A DNA stretch of 64,000 bases from Candidatus Heimdallarchaeota archaeon LC_3 (GCA_001940645.1 MDVS01000148.1:1-64000), one strand, 5' to 3'; positions 8,999-19,142 are shown, counted from the stretch's first letter. Translations and numbers: made by a program. Notes: generated by a model from the letters alone, not told the origin.

Positions 8999-10315
8999 TC
9001 AATTTGTATATACCTCGATACTCTTTTTTTTCTTTTGTGGTAACAACTGTATTGCTAAATATTGAAAGAATACTCCTATTGTCCCTATAATTACTAACAA
9101 AAGTAAAGTAGCTGGTATTCCTATTATATTGATAACTGTTCCTGATATTAACACTACTGGAGCATTAAATAATAATATCAGAGTTGGTAATAAAGAATAA
9201 ATAGAATTTCTATTTGCATCTGGAATTACATCTATAAATAATGACTGTTCCAGTAGACTAGTAATAATGTAAATGACATCTGTTATAGTAAACAAAAATA
9301 AAACTAGAAATATTGCAAAATACTCTATTCTAGTATGATTCAATGGATAAAAGAAAATAATTATTGCAAATCCACCAAAAAACATTAATTGATGGATGAA
9401 CTTCAATCCGGGATATTTTTTTATACTAATATTCATACTCCATTTTCCAGCAAAAAACGTTATTATTATCATAATAACCCAAGCTAGAACACGAAACAGG
9501 TTTGCTCCAAAATCTGTTCCTGAATACCTGAAATACATTGGAAATAGAATCATTTGTGACCAAATAACCCAAATACTAGTAGTAATCATCATTCCAATAA
9601 CAAAAAGAAGCAAATACTTTGTAAAAAGTACAAAATAAAGTCCTTTTCCCATTAATCGAAAATAATTCCTCAATGAACGTGGTTCACGTTCAATTTCAGG
9701 ATAATCTGTGACTAGGAAAACAACAAGAAGTGCAAAAATTAATATCGCCAAAGCTTGGTATTGAAATATTATTGGTCTACCAAAATAAGTTGCTAAAAAT
9801 CCTCCTATTATAAAAACAAAACTAGCAGATATCTGGATCAGCATTTCCATTCTACTCTGCATAAGTCTATAAATTTTTCTTTCATCATCTTTTCCTTCTG
9901 TTGAAACCTTATAATTGTTATCAAACCAAGCTCCCCAGGTACCTGACTCTTGAGATGATCCTATTGCAGAAATAGCATATACTATTACTAATGCTTCAAA
10001 TGTAGTTGCTATTGATAATAAATAAAAAGAGATACTATAAGAAAAGTATGCAAAAACCATCACCCAACGTTGTCCGATCCAATCAGCTAATACTCCTGTT
10101 GGATAATCAAGTATTGCTTGAACAAGAAATTGAACTGCCAGTAATGTTCCTAATAACTCGTAGTTCACGATATCAAGAACAAATAATACATAAAAAGTAC
10201 TTGATATCATAAATGCGAATTGAGCAATAATACCAAGAAATAAACTGCGTTTTACGAGATTGTTACTTCGATCAGGAAGTGAAAGTGTTCCTAAAAAACG
10301 ATATAATAATAGCAT
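8999..10315 (-). CDS. MFS-type transporter
   Basis: Twelve hydrophobic segments in 438 aa with a central cytoplasmic loop (YPEIEREPRSLRNYF, ~residue 205) give the major facilitator layout. The conserved loop between helices 2 and 3 is visible as GVLADWIGQRWVM (~residue 75), equivalent to the G-x-x-x-D-R/K signature. It is an integral membrane carrier. Substrate is unpredictable; this branch resembles drug/multi-substrate exporters. Single gene. Confidence 0.88.
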   Translation of the reverse strand: MLLLYRFLGTLSLPDRSNNLVKRSLFLGIIAQFAFMISSTFYVLFVLDIVNYELLGTLLAVQFLVQAILDYPTGVLADWIGQRWVMVFAYFSYSISFYLLSIATTFEALVIVYAISAIGSSQESGTWGAWFDNNYKVSTEGKDDERKIYRLMQSRMEMLIQISASFVFIIGGFLATYFGRPIIFQYQALAILIFALLVVFLVTDYPEIEREPRSLRNYFRLMGKGLYFVLFTKYLLLFVIGMMITTSIWVIWSQMILFPMYFRYSGTDFGANLFRVLAWVIMIIITFFAGKWSMNISIKKYPGLKFIHQLMFFGGFAIIIFFYPLNHTRIEYFAIFLVLFLFTITDVIYIITSLLEQSLFIDVIPDANRNSIYSLLPTLILLFNAPVVLISGTVINIIGIPATLLLLVIIGTIGVFFQYLAIQLLPQKKKKSIEVYTN

Positions 10316-10422
10316 AAATTTATGTTTATTAGGAAAATATAATTGTTTGTAGGTATTTCAAATCGCTAAACAAAACTAACATCCAAATCATTATACTATA
10401 TTTTCTAACATGAAGCAAATGA

Positions 10423-11004
10423 TTAGTTTTGGTTGGCTAGTATCATTTCTCCAAGTCTTAGAAATGCTTCCTCAACATTTAAACCAGTTTTTGCTGAAGT
10501 TTCGAAATAAGGAATTTCCCATTTATTTTGAGCATAAAATTCCGTTAAACCTTTAGCAAGAATTCTCCCATCCTTTGAACTCAAAGAGTGAGATACTACA
10601 CCTCTTAAGTCTGATTTATTTCCCAATAGAACTACTGAAATTGGTTTTTTTGGTAAATTTCTATGAATTTCCATTAACCATTTTGTAACATTTTCATAGG
10701 AATCATTTCTTGTCACATCATAAACAAGGATCGCTCCAGATGAGCCGTTATAAAACATTCTTCTAACCTCTTTAAATTTTGGCTGTCCAGCCATGTCCCA
10801 TATCTGATATTTCAAATCTAGCTCTTCAATTAATTTACTACTCATATCTGCTCCCAAAGTCATTAAATAATTGCTAGTAAACCCTTTACCCATAAAATTA
10901 TTTCTCAACGCTGTTTTTCCAACAGCTCCATCCCCAATCAATACAATCTTGGAAAATTTTGCGATTTTTAAAACCAACCAATAATAGATGATTAATAATG
11001 TCAA
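10423..11004 (-). CDS. Rab/Ras-like small GTPase
   Basis: All GTPase signatures are present: G1 GDGAVGKT (residues 24-31), a Thr for switch I in the segment around residue 49, G3 WDMAGQ (69-74), G4 GNKSDL (~122) and G5 ETSAKTG (~165). WDMAGQ with Gln and the Rab-like YDVTRNDSYENV element place it with the expanded Ras-superfamily GTPases of Asgard archaea. No C-terminal prenylation Cys is seen. The first ~15 residues are poorly supported; translation may start at the TTG 10 codons in (MVLKIAKFSK). Inferred role: a GTP-dependent switch, partner unknown. Confidence 0.93.
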   Translation of the reverse strand: MTLLIIYYWLVLKIAKFSKIVLIGDGAVGKTALRNNFMGKGFTSNYLMTLGADMSSKLIEELDLKYQIWDMAGQPKFKEVRRMFYNGSSGAILVYDVTRNDSYENVTKWLMEIHRNLPKKPISVVLLGNKSDLRGVVSHSLSSKDGRILAKGLTEFYAQNKWEIPYFETSAKTGLNVEEAFLRLGEMILANQN

Positions 11005-11447
11005 TTAAAAGATTTGTGTAAAATTCATTTTTTCTTTTTTTTACTTTCTTATCCTACATAAATTATTATTTTCTAGATATTTACAGGATAATACGGTTGA
11101 TATTGAACAAGAAAGTATGATCGGTCCTTTGAGGAAAAGAAATTATGATCATTACTCTCTTATTCTTGTATAGCCTTTATTTAAGTTTTCAAAGAGTGAG
11201 TTTCAGATTGAAAGATTCTTTTCTGAAATGAAATAAAGCTACTCCGAAATCATATAACGGAATAAAATAAAGTGCAGAACTAACAATTGTCCTCTTCTTT
11301 GGTATTTGTTTGAAAAGATTGACTGAAAAACGCGAATGGTGGGTCTTCTGATTGATCCATGAGAAGGAATCCCCTATTTCATTAGTATCATTTATTCTGA
11401 TTTATTTTATAAAATTAACTGAGTTGGAAATTATCTTTGAGATATTG
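11005..11447. other. Intergenic, no gene seen
   Basis: 443 bases between the GTPase gene and the next small gene. I find no open frame with coding character, no GC-rich structured element and no repeat. Confidence 0.5.
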
Positions 11448-11834
11448 TTAATATGAATCTTCATCTACTGAAGTCAAACTTATTTCAAGATCAAATTCTT
11501 TGAAAGATGTTCTAATGAACATAAATTCACTTTGACGAATACTTATCTTGGTCAATAGATACTCGAAATTTTTAGAAAACTCATTAAGGATGTTTTTAAT
11601 GATTACTAACCTTTCTTGAGGAATTAGAAAAGATTCTTCTCGAAAATGTTCATCAATTCTATTAAGTGGAAACTCGGTCTCAATGCTTGTTAAATAATTT
11701 TCTTTGAGATAATACTTTTCTTTTTCATCCTGAGATTTTTTTAGGTCTGAATAGAAATTAATTGAATTATTCTTACAGTTTATCATTACTAACGAATGAT
11801 CGCTGAATTTTTTGGTCGATTGGGCCAATATCAT
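11448..11834 (-). CDS. Small protein of unknown function
   Basis: 128 residues, charged, no membrane segment and no family recognised. It begins with ATG (MILAQSTKKFSD) and is predicted mixed alpha/beta with a helical middle (IIKNILNEFSKNFEYLL). It is divergently oriented from the zinc-ribbon/DUF4145 gene, and the 140 bases between them could hold both promoters. Confidence 0.5.
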   Translation of the reverse strand: MILAQSTKKFSDHSLVMINCKNNSINFYSDLKKSQDEKEKYYLKENYLTSIETEFPLNRIDEHFREESFLIPQERLVIIKNILNEFSKNFEYLLTKISIRQSEFMFIRTSFKEFDLEISLTSVDEDSY

Positions 11835-11977
11835 AAATCCATTTACATGGATTTAAGTTTATACAAAAATAATTATTTAGGATTACAAATTAGGATACAA
11901 ATTAGTCCTTTTAACGAAGGGAAAGAACCGAAACTCTTTTATTTTTTATGTCAGGGGAATAAAAATGATTAATTTCA

Positions 11978-12634
11978 ATGATGTCACATTATCGTTATTC
12001 AGGCAATTGTCCCTACTGTCAAATTACAGTTCATTTTACTAATCTAAGTTTTAATATTACGGGATTATCTTTTCCTCTAAACCCTGTTGCGTTATCGGAT
12101 AATTTAACACATGTAGCGTTGGTCAAGTGTGATAACTGTAGTAAAACTTTAGTTATTTTCTTTAGTTATGAAGTAATTTCAGAAAATCAGGCTGTTTATA
12201 GAATAAAGGCTACTTTTCCAGTAATTTCAAAGATGGCTAAACCAGATGGAGTTTCCGATAGGATATGGGATGATTATGTCGAATCAATGATTTGTTTAGG
12301 TGTCGATACTCCTAAAGCAGCAGTTGTATTATTACGAAGAGCGACACAATCTTTAATGAAAGAATTAGGTGCAGATCCAAAAAAGAACTTAGTAAATCAA
12401 ATTCGGGATTTAAAGGATAGTGGAAAAATCAGTCAAGAATTGTTTGAATTAGCGGAGGAATTGAGACTTTGGGGTAATTTTGGGGCTCATCCTGATGATG
12501 ATCTTTTAGATGATGTTAAGATTGATGAAGCAAATGAATTAAAAAATGTCTTTAATATGCTTCTTGATTTTACAGTTATTCAGAAAGCTAAGGTTAAAAA
12601 GATCCAAGAAAAAAGAAAGAATAAAAAAGACTAA
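11978..12634 (+). CDS. Zinc-ribbon plus DUF4145 (HEPN-clan) protein
   Basis: Residues 11-60 contain a zinc ribbon with CPYC and CDNC knuckles. Residues ~100-205 match DUF4145: VLLRRATQSLMKE, then LAEELRLWGNFGAHPDD, the hallmark R..GN..AHP stretch. DUF4145 belongs to the HEPN clan, but the canonical Rx4-6H RNase pair is not clear (R154, H163 would be too far apart), so a binding or scaffold role is as likely as RNA cleavage. DUF4145 genes often travel with restriction and other conflict systems. Confidence 0.75.
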   Translation: MMSHYRYSGNCPYCQITVHFTNLSFNITGLSFPLNPVALSDNLTHVALVKCDNCSKTLVIFFSYEVISENQAVYRIKATFPVISKMAKPDGVSDRIWDDYVESMICLGVDTPKAAVVLLRRATQSLMKELGADPKKNLVNQIRDLKDSGKISQELFELAEELRLWGNFGAHPDDDLLDDVKIDEANELKNVFNMLLDFTVIQKAKVKKIQEKRKNKKD

Positions 12635-12720
12635 AGACATAAATTAATACTTTAAAAATCAATTAAAACAAAAACGCTTTAAATATAATGAAATAAGGTC
12701 ACTCTATAGATAATTAAACA

Positions 12721-12770
12721 ACCCCCGCCCGAAGGGCGTTCGGAGCATCTGTGGCGTAGCCACAAGTTCA
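12721..12770. ncRNA. GC-rich twin hairpin, candidate structured RNA or mobile repeat
   Basis: A ~45-base GC-rich block stands out in sequence of ~25% GC. It holds two perfect hairpins: CGCCC-GAA-GGGCG at 12726-12738 and TGTGGC-GTA-GCCACA at 12750-12764, both with three-base loops, joined by TTCGGAGCATC. It lies 86 bases downstream of the DUF4145 gene. It could be a terminator, part of a small RNA, or a REP-like repeat brought in from elsewhere; no second copy was noticed in this window. Confidence 0.5.
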
Positions 12771-12893
12771 GTATTCATATGTTAAATTGGAAATTGAGAT
12801 ATAAACATAATTACATAATCAATATTCCCAAGAAAGAAATGAATACCTTTTTTGAGATGATACAGATCACTTACTAGTTAGAGGATTAAGAAT

Positions 12894-12949
12894 GTTATAA
12901 CAGAAGTATGTTATAACGATAGTGTGTTATAACAGTAGTATGTTATAAC
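12894..12949. promoter_or_regulatory. Four GTTATAAC palindromes at exact 16 bp spacing
   Basis: GTTATAAC, an 8-base perfect palindrome, starts at 12894, 12910, 12926 and 12942. The 8-base spacers are similar (AGAAGTAT, GATAGTGT, AGTAGTAT). Exact spacing of about 1.5 helical turns looks like a cooperative operator array or iteron. The array is ~150 bases upstream of the gene at 13103 and between genes on the same strand. Confidence 0.7.
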
Positions 12950-13102
12950 GATCAAAAAAATAGTTCTTCCTTTATTTTCTTGAGTTAACGCATTTTTGAA
13001 GAAATAGATACATCAATATTGGGACTAATTCTCATAATAGTTGTCTTAATTGCAGGAGGAGCTTATATTAAAAATCGTTATCCTTGAAGAGGAGATCAAA
13101 AC

Positions 13103-14167
13103 ATGAAACCGATAAAAGTACCAATAAGTCAAAAAAGAAAGCTGCAAGCAGGTTCAATTGAATTACTCAAATTACAACATAAAATGCACAGATCTTTATT
13201 TCAGAAGATAGGACTTTCTGAGGATATGAATGAAGAAGAAGTTAGGAACTATTATAAAGAAAAAATAATTAAAAAAGATTTATTATCTGAAGAAGAATTT
13301 GTAAAGAAGTATTTTGAATTCGCAAAAGATCAAAAATCATTAGATCAAACTCTAAATATTACTCAAGAGGAAAAATCAGAACAAGATTTCAGCTTTGACA
13401 CTTATAGTCATATAATTCTTGAAAAAATTAATGAAATGATCACAGTTGTAGATGAACTCGGCTTTTTTCAATCAATGATTAATTTAGGAATGAAAAACTT
13501 AGGAAGACTCGATGATAAATTAGTCACAGATTTTAAAAAACGAATAGCTACTTCATCTATGATAAGTGCGGCTGTTTCCTCATTATCATACTATAATTTA
13601 ATAAATAGACCATTAGAAGAATCTCTATTCTACTATCATATAAAGGATTTTCCGAAAAGCCTTTTTAGAATGGTAAATGACTTTGCTTATGAGGATTACC
13701 AGACTTGTTTGTCTACAATAAGAGTTGTAATAGATAAGTGGGCCAGAGGATATAATGTTGACAAAAAACATAGGAAATTAAATTTAAAAAATAAAATCAC
13801 TTTTTCATCGAGGTATCAAAACTTTAATACCAAATACAAAGGTGGTAGTAAGATTTTGGGAAATGTAGAATCATTTAGACCTGAAGTTAGTAAAGATTTA
13901 AAGAAACTATATAAATTAGCTAGTTCATATGTTCATACTGATTCTAAGACCTACAATGACAAAATAAATAGAGAAAAATGCATTAAATCGATAGAACGAG
14001 TGATAAAAGTATTTAAAGAAATTACAGGATTTAATTTCTTCCTTAAAAATATAAGCAATATTAATTTAGTGAAGTTTAATTTAACTGAGATTCTAGATAA
14101 CATTGAAAATTTGGATTCAGTCAAATTTGTCTTTCAATGTCAACAGAAGAATTCTAATAAGAATTGA
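13103..14167 (+). CDS. Unknown helical protein, possibly HEPN-related
   Basis: 354 residues, no recognised family. It starts at ATG after GAAGAGGAG (a good ribosome site). The sequence is strongly helical, with a charged N-terminal third and a C-terminal part containing LKKLYKLASSYVHTDSKTY, reminiscent of the final helix of HEPN-clan proteins in which a His follows a helix pair. No Rx4-6H pair is clear. The GTTATAAC array upstream suggests dedicated regulation. Confidence 0.55.
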   Translation: MKPIKVPISQKRKLQAGSIELLKLQHKMHRSLFQKIGLSEDMNEEEVRNYYKEKIIKKDLLSEEEFVKKYFEFAKDQKSLDQTLNITQEEKSEQDFSFDTYSHIILEKINEMITVVDELGFFQSMINLGMKNLGRLDDKLVTDFKKRIATSSMISAAVSSLSYYNLINRPLEESLFYYHIKDFPKSLFRMVNDFAYEDYQTCLSTIRVVIDKWARGYNVDKKHRKLNLKNKITFSSRYQNFNTKYKGGSKILGNVESFRPEVSKDLKKLYKLASSYVHTDSKTYNDKINREKCIKSIERVIKVFKEITGFNFFLKNISNINLVKFNLTEILDNIENLDSVKFVFQCQQKNSNKN

Positions 14168-15345
14168 GATAATCCATTTTGAGAAATTGTTATTCGAGTG
14201 TCATTGGATTAGTGGACCATGAGGTTAAGAAATTTTTTCTTTAATGAACATTTTGCTTTTGCATTATTATTTATATCTATACAATCAGTGAAATAAAACG
14301 AAATAACAAAATATATGCTTTACAATATAATTAAATAGGAGTGCTTGCAAAAAGGATTTTTGAAAAAATAGGTCTTTTTGGGCCACATTGAATAAATGAA
14401 AATGAGAAATACTAAATAATTCCATTTATTTCTTTTTCCTTTCTTGAATTTTGTTTTTGTAATTATAATTGTTTACAAACATTTATAAACTTCAAAAACA
14501 ATTATTAATTATCAAGCTTAAACAGTTTAAGTGTGAAGGAAAAAATCACACGGAGTATTTCTGGATTAGCATGTGCATGATTACAGCAATAGCTGGAACT
14601 AACATGCTGATTCTTTTCTCAGCATTGTTAGCGATGAGGAATATAAAATTAGTTTTCAAATCAACAATCAAATATGTGAAGACAATAACTATGGAAATTA
14701 GAATAAAAATAACCAGAAATACTCCAAAAAACCTTCCAAACTAACTTTTTTTCCATCTCCAAAAATTTCCATTTTTTCCTCCAGGTGTCTAATTGAGCAT
14801 TTTTCTAAGGATTCCGAATTTAAAAGCCAATCCTAATCTTCTGGATATTCTCTAGCGAATGAAGAAATCCTTGAATACAATAAATTAGTAGTAGATTTAT
14901 CAATATCATTAAAAATGGGTTTATCAAATGCTTTTTTAGGTTTAGCGTTCTTAAGAACAATAAAAATATCCAGATTCAAGAGATTTACGATCTTATTATT
15001 ATCCATTTGCAACTAAGTGAATAATTATTGATTTCCGTTTTGAACGTAGCATTATAATTGAAAAATAAAATTATTAATAGATATGCTTACTGAAGAAAAT
15101 ATTGCAGATATGACCAATGTAACCCTTTTGAATAATTCCACTAAATATTTATTTGCAATGGAAGAAAAACAACTGGAATTTTATTTGAAAGTTCTGACAC
15201 TTTCAGATCCAACTTAGGATTTCTAGTTTTTTCTTATATAAGCAAATTTTTGATATATACATAGTGTGACCGAAAACAAAAAAATGTAATTAAAAGGAAA
15301 ATAATTTTCTCTAATTGATTTTACTTGTTTCTGCAAAAGAAATAA
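14168..15345. other. Long region with only weak small ORFs
   Basis: 1.2 kb without a convincing gene. A 91-codon frame at 14469-14744 (+) has poor amino-acid composition and a hydrophobic middle, and I do not trust it. A 44-codon frame at 15083-15217 (+), starting MLTEENIADMTN, has better coding character but no strong ribosome site. The rest looks like decayed sequence. Confidence 0.4.
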
Positions 15346-16281
15346 CTATTTCTTTCTTTTTCTGTCTTCTTTCATGATTTCATATTCAGGACGAAGTGAA
15401 CTGACTTTGCTAAGTAATTTTTTATCTTTAATGAAAACTTTCATGTTTTTAATAGATAATTTACTTACAAAATTATAATTTTCCAGATCATTTTCTAAGA
15501 TGAAATATCTAATTGTTTTATCGTCGCTACCAATCTTTTTACTCAAGATCTCTTGAATCGGCTTATAGATAATATCTTTTTTCAATAATAGGAAATCATC
15601 TAATAAAAGTTTCCCATATACAGCAGGTAATTTCACTTTATAAAAGTCTGCGATAGAAAAAAATCCCCAACAATCAAATAAAACATTTAAATCATCCTCA
15701 TTATTAGATTTCCATGGATTTCTACTATAATTAGATAATTCATTCGTGTTGTAACAACTATAATTGATAGTTGCATCTGGAAAGCTATTCATTACCATTT
15801 TAAATCTTTTAACTTCAAAATAGTCTCTGATGGAGTTAAACTGGGCATGACCAAGGAGAATTTTATTCTCTAATGCATCTATTTCTGTTTTTGTTATTGG
15901 ATAGAGTTGAATAGATTTGTTCTGGTCCTGTTTCACTGGTAAGATTCTTCTAAAATCCCCTATTCTGAGTAAGCGCTGTGCTCCTCTGCTTTCTTTGAAG
16001 TACGGCCATACATTAGCGATTCTAACACTTTCTACCTCTGTTTCAGGTAAAGCAATTCGGATTTTGCTATATGTTGAAGCTGAGGACACATTTATACTTG
16101 TATAAATACTAAAATTATTTTTGAATCCTAATAGAGGTCTTTTTCGATTTGTTTTAGTTTTCTGTCTGTTGTTCTTTGCTTTGTTCATTATTTTTTCCTC
16201 GAATTGTTTAATTATTCGACACTCGTCTCCCAATGTGTAGCCTAAAGATTTTGTGTGGTCAGGTCGGCACTTACGAATCAT
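15346..16281 (-). CDS. Unknown protein with a shared N-terminal leader segment
   Basis: 311 residues, no family recognised; basic N-terminus and mixed alpha/beta body with a WPYFKESRGAQRLLR stretch near residue 95. The first 31 residues include TKSLGYTLGDEC, a peptide also encoded upstream of the nuclease-like gene at 60.7 kb in another frame relation. The real protein may start at the internal ATG (MNKAKNNRQ, residue 32, ~16188), leaving the upstream part as a leader. Function unknown. Confidence 0.5.
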   Translation of the reverse strand: MIRKCRPDHTKSLGYTLGDECRIIKQFEEKIMNKAKNNRQKTKTNRKRPLLGFKNNFSIYTSINVSSASTYSKIRIALPETEVESVRIANVWPYFKESRGAQRLLRIGDFRRILPVKQDQNKSIQLYPITKTEIDALENKILLGHAQFNSIRDYFEVKRFKMVMNSFPDATINYSCYNTNELSNYSRNPWKSNNEDDLNVLFDCWGFFSIADFYKVKLPAVYGKLLLDDFLLLKKDIIYKPIQEILSKKIGSDDKTIRYFILENDLENYNFVSKLSIKNMKVFIKDKKLLSKVSSLRPEYEIMKEDRKRKK

Positions 16282-16484
16282 ATTGACTAACTTAACTTGT
16301 TATAGTTAACTAGTCATGTTCCATATGTGTCACATCATCTTCAAGCATTCAAAAAACTGCTCTATACTACTACTACTATCAATTCTGAGGATTTTTCGAC
16401 TGCTGGAATGTGTTTACAACATTACTTCGTCAATAATCTGATTTTTCTGATTTATACAACTACTTCTTTCGTATCTACATCACA

Positions 16485-17387
16485 TTGATGAGACTAACCT
16501 TAATATGTCAAATGACTATATTAATTTTTCCTTTGAAGAAACTATTTAGGCTTTCTCCTACAGTTGTTCCGAATAATCCCTTTGATAAAACATGGAATTT
16601 AAGCTATTATGACTCAGATCATGGTCTAGATTTAACTAAAAAACATCATATTGGTACACCTATTTTTAATTTGGACTCAAATTCTGTTTCATTGGTAAAA
16701 AATTTGTATCATCAGTTGATTACTAAAGTAGATAATTTAAATTCAGAAGAAATAATTGATTTCTCAGTAATAGCACATTCCATGGGAGGATTAGTAATTA
16801 GAGCACTTGTTCAATACAAAACTTCCTATAAAAACGGAATAGTTTGGCTAACTGATAAAGTATCCATTTCAACTATAGCTTTACTTGGAACTCCTAATCA
16901 TGGTACTAATTTAGCTAAAGAATGGATAACAATTCCTGCTGAGATTATCATTGATACTATCACTGATTTTTTTTCAATTATATCAGGATCATTTAGTCTC
17001 GTACACATCAATAACAACTCTCAAATGGCCCAAATGGTTAAAAACAGCCGTTTATTAAAAGAACTAAATAAAAAAGAAGGAATTGAAGGAGTAAAAGTTA
17101 TTACCCTACGTGGAATGGACAATAGACTGGGATTATTTCCAAATCTCTGGGAACCTTTCTTTTTTTGGAAAATAAGAATTGATTCTAACTTTCCATGGAT
17201 ACATATAGGAGTGATAAAAAACGATGGAATCGTTCACGCGGATTCAGTACCTCTGAAAGGAAAAAATATAAAAAATTATACAGTTATTGAAGCTAATCAT
17301 CAAGAGATGCTTAACTGGATAACAGATTCGGCAGGAATACAAGTGAAAGAAAAAATTTTAAAACATTTTATGAACAATGGGAATTAA
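16485..17387 (+). CDS. Alpha/beta hydrolase (lipase/PGAP1-like), N-terminus probably incomplete
   Basis: The nucleophile elbow AHSMGG (~residue 98) follows a helix and FSVI strand, then ALLGTPNHGT, the strand after the elbow typical of lipase/PGAP1-like acyl hydrolases. A late NHQEM supplies a likely catalytic His. The Asp is not certain. The first beta strand and oxyanion HG motif expected before residue 30 are missing and the opening residues look non-homologous, so the 5' end seems truncated or decayed. Confidence 0.72.
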   Translation: MMRLTLICQMTILIFPLKKLFRLSPTVVPNNPFDKTWNLSYYDSDHGLDLTKKHHIGTPIFNLDSNSVSLVKNLYHQLITKVDNLNSEEIIDFSVIAHSMGGLVIRALVQYKTSYKNGIVWLTDKVSISTIALLGTPNHGTNLAKEWITIPAEIIIDTITDFFSIISGSFSLVHINNNSQMAQMVKNSRLLKELNKKEGIEGVKVITLRGMDNRLGLFPNLWEPFFFWKIRIDSNFPWIHIGVIKNDGIVHADSVPLKGKNIKNYTVIEANHQEMLNWITDSAGIQVKEKILKHFMNNGN

Positions 17388-17705
17388 CGATCGAAAAAAA
17401 TTAAGACAAAATAGTAACAGTAATAATTTGGATAACAACGATAAAATTAGAACTTTTAAAAATAGAATATTGCTATTCAATACTCTCATTTGGTAAAATA
17501 CAATTAATTTAAATTTATTAATCCTTTTTACACAATGTTAATTATTTTTGTCTTTCATTATGTCATAATTCATTTCACTTATTTGTATATTTATTAAAGT
17601 GCAGATGTTTATTAAAATAAAGATAGAAAGCACCTAGACTAAGACTGAAACCGAGTAAAAATTCTGAAGTTATTTTATCAAAGATTTCACAATATCTTTT
17701 AAATT
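17388..17705. other. Intergenic, convergent gene ends
   Basis: 318 AT-rich bases between convergent genes. T- and A-runs could terminate transcription from both sides; no gene is seen. Confidence 0.5.
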
Positions 17706-19142
17706 TCAATTTTTTAGGTTAAAACATCTACTTAAAATGTAGTTTGAATTAAATGACAATCTAATGTCCATTGATTTATGTCTATCTTTTAAATCATCAA
17801 TTGAATCTAAAAATAGACTTACTGTATGCCTTGGTAAATGTATATAACCCAATAATTCATTTATTTCGTCATTAATAAATATTTGAACAATAGGAAACGC
17901 CAAAAATCCATTTACAATTTTTTTAAAGAGATTTTTATCTTCACTATGCATCCTAAAACATATTCTATAATCTATACCTATATAATTAACATTTGGATAA
18001 TATTGAAAGATTTCATTTTTAACTAAATATTCTGATAAGTGAATTACTGATTTGTGATCCCTTTTTGATGATAATTCATTCAGGTTGTCAACAGAAAGAT
18101 TATTCATACGACTTAATTCAATTATTATCTCCCATTCTTTTGGAGAAAAAATTTTCTTGTCTTTTTCAGTTAGATTCCATTTTCTGTGTTTTGCGGGTGC
18201 TAAATCATCCATTAAAAAATTTGGTAATGTGAAATTTGCCCACACATTTTCTTTATTCGATTCATAATCAGTCATACTTACATTCCATAACCAATGAGTC
18301 AAAGGAATATAATTATAGTTAGATAGGAATTCCGGAGTTTTTTCAAAAGGCAAACAAACAATGTATGAGCAACTATTTGAGAAAGGGATTTTCCAAAATA
18401 AAAAGTTCGATTTTTCAATCTCGTTATTATATTTATCATCTATTAAAGCAAAGTAATAACCGAATTTAGCAGGATTCATTATTATTCCTGCAATAGAACA
18501 TATTTTTAGATTAAACAACAGACCGATTGCTCGTTCAACCCTTTTAGCTTGCTTTTCACTTAATTGTAATCCCGTTAGGATTTCACTATCAGTAGGAACT
18601 GTAATTCTAGGCGATCCATCTTTTTTTTTCTGCAGAAAATCAAGATTAGATAATAAGTGTAAAACTTCGACTTCTCTTTTACGTAAAATAATATTCAGTC
18701 TCTTTAATTGTTTAAATAATCCATGAAGAAAATCATTTATGCTACATTCTGGTGGTATATTTCTCATATATGAATCTATATCGCCTAAATCAGGATTGAT
18801 AGCAGGAATTTGATTTATATCTTTTATTCTATCGATAAAAGACGTAAAAGATCTGGGAAATTCAAATCCTCCACTTTTAAATTTCATCGGAACATAATAA
18901 TGCTTTTTAATCAGTTTGAGCATTAATTCTTCTTCAAAAAAACCTGAAAAGGATTTATGTTTATTGTAAAAAGCTATACAAATATTAAAAAGGAATGTCT
19001 TTTTCTTTTTAGTATGTATTTCATAGTCTTGATTTGTATATTTATTAAAAAATTCTCTGCATTCAAAATAACCATTTATTACATCATTAATAATATTTTT
19101 TTGAACTGATTCGGTTAATACATGTAAGTTAACTTTATTCAT
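17706..19142 (-). CDS. Large unknown protein, paralogue A
   Basis: 478 residues, homologous over its full length to the product at 30293-32131. Shared blocks: GYFECREFF vs GYIECRLFF; GGFEFPRSF vs GGFEYPRSF; an LRKREVEVLHLL vs LRLREKNILKLL segment that looks like a helix-turn-helix; and KICSIAGIIMN vs KICNYTGIIMN. Helix patterns suggest one or more winged helices in residues ~170-230. No enzyme motif is seen. Starts at ATG with GAAGGAT upstream. Inferred: an Asgard-lineage DNA- or RNA-associated family of unknown role. Confidence 0.7.
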   Translation of the reverse strand: MNKVNLHVLTESVQKNIINDVINGYFECREFFNKYTNQDYEIHTKKKKTFLFNICIAFYNKHKSFSGFFEEELMLKLIKKHYYVPMKFKSGGFEFPRSFTSFIDRIKDINQIPAINPDLGDIDSYMRNIPPECSINDFLHGLFKQLKRLNIILRKREVEVLHLLSNLDFLQKKKDGSPRITVPTDSEILTGLQLSEKQAKRVERAIGLLFNLKICSIAGIIMNPAKFGYYFALIDDKYNNEIEKSNFLFWKIPFSNSCSYIVCLPFEKTPEFLSNYNYIPLTHWLWNVSMTDYESNKENVWANFTLPNFLMDDLAPAKHRKWNLTEKDKKIFSPKEWEIIIELSRMNNLSVDNLNELSSKRDHKSVIHLSEYLVKNEIFQYYPNVNYIGIDYRICFRMHSEDKNLFKKIVNGFLAFPIVQIFINDEINELLGYIHLPRHTVSLFLDSIDDLKDRHKSMDIRLSFNSNYILSRCFNLKN

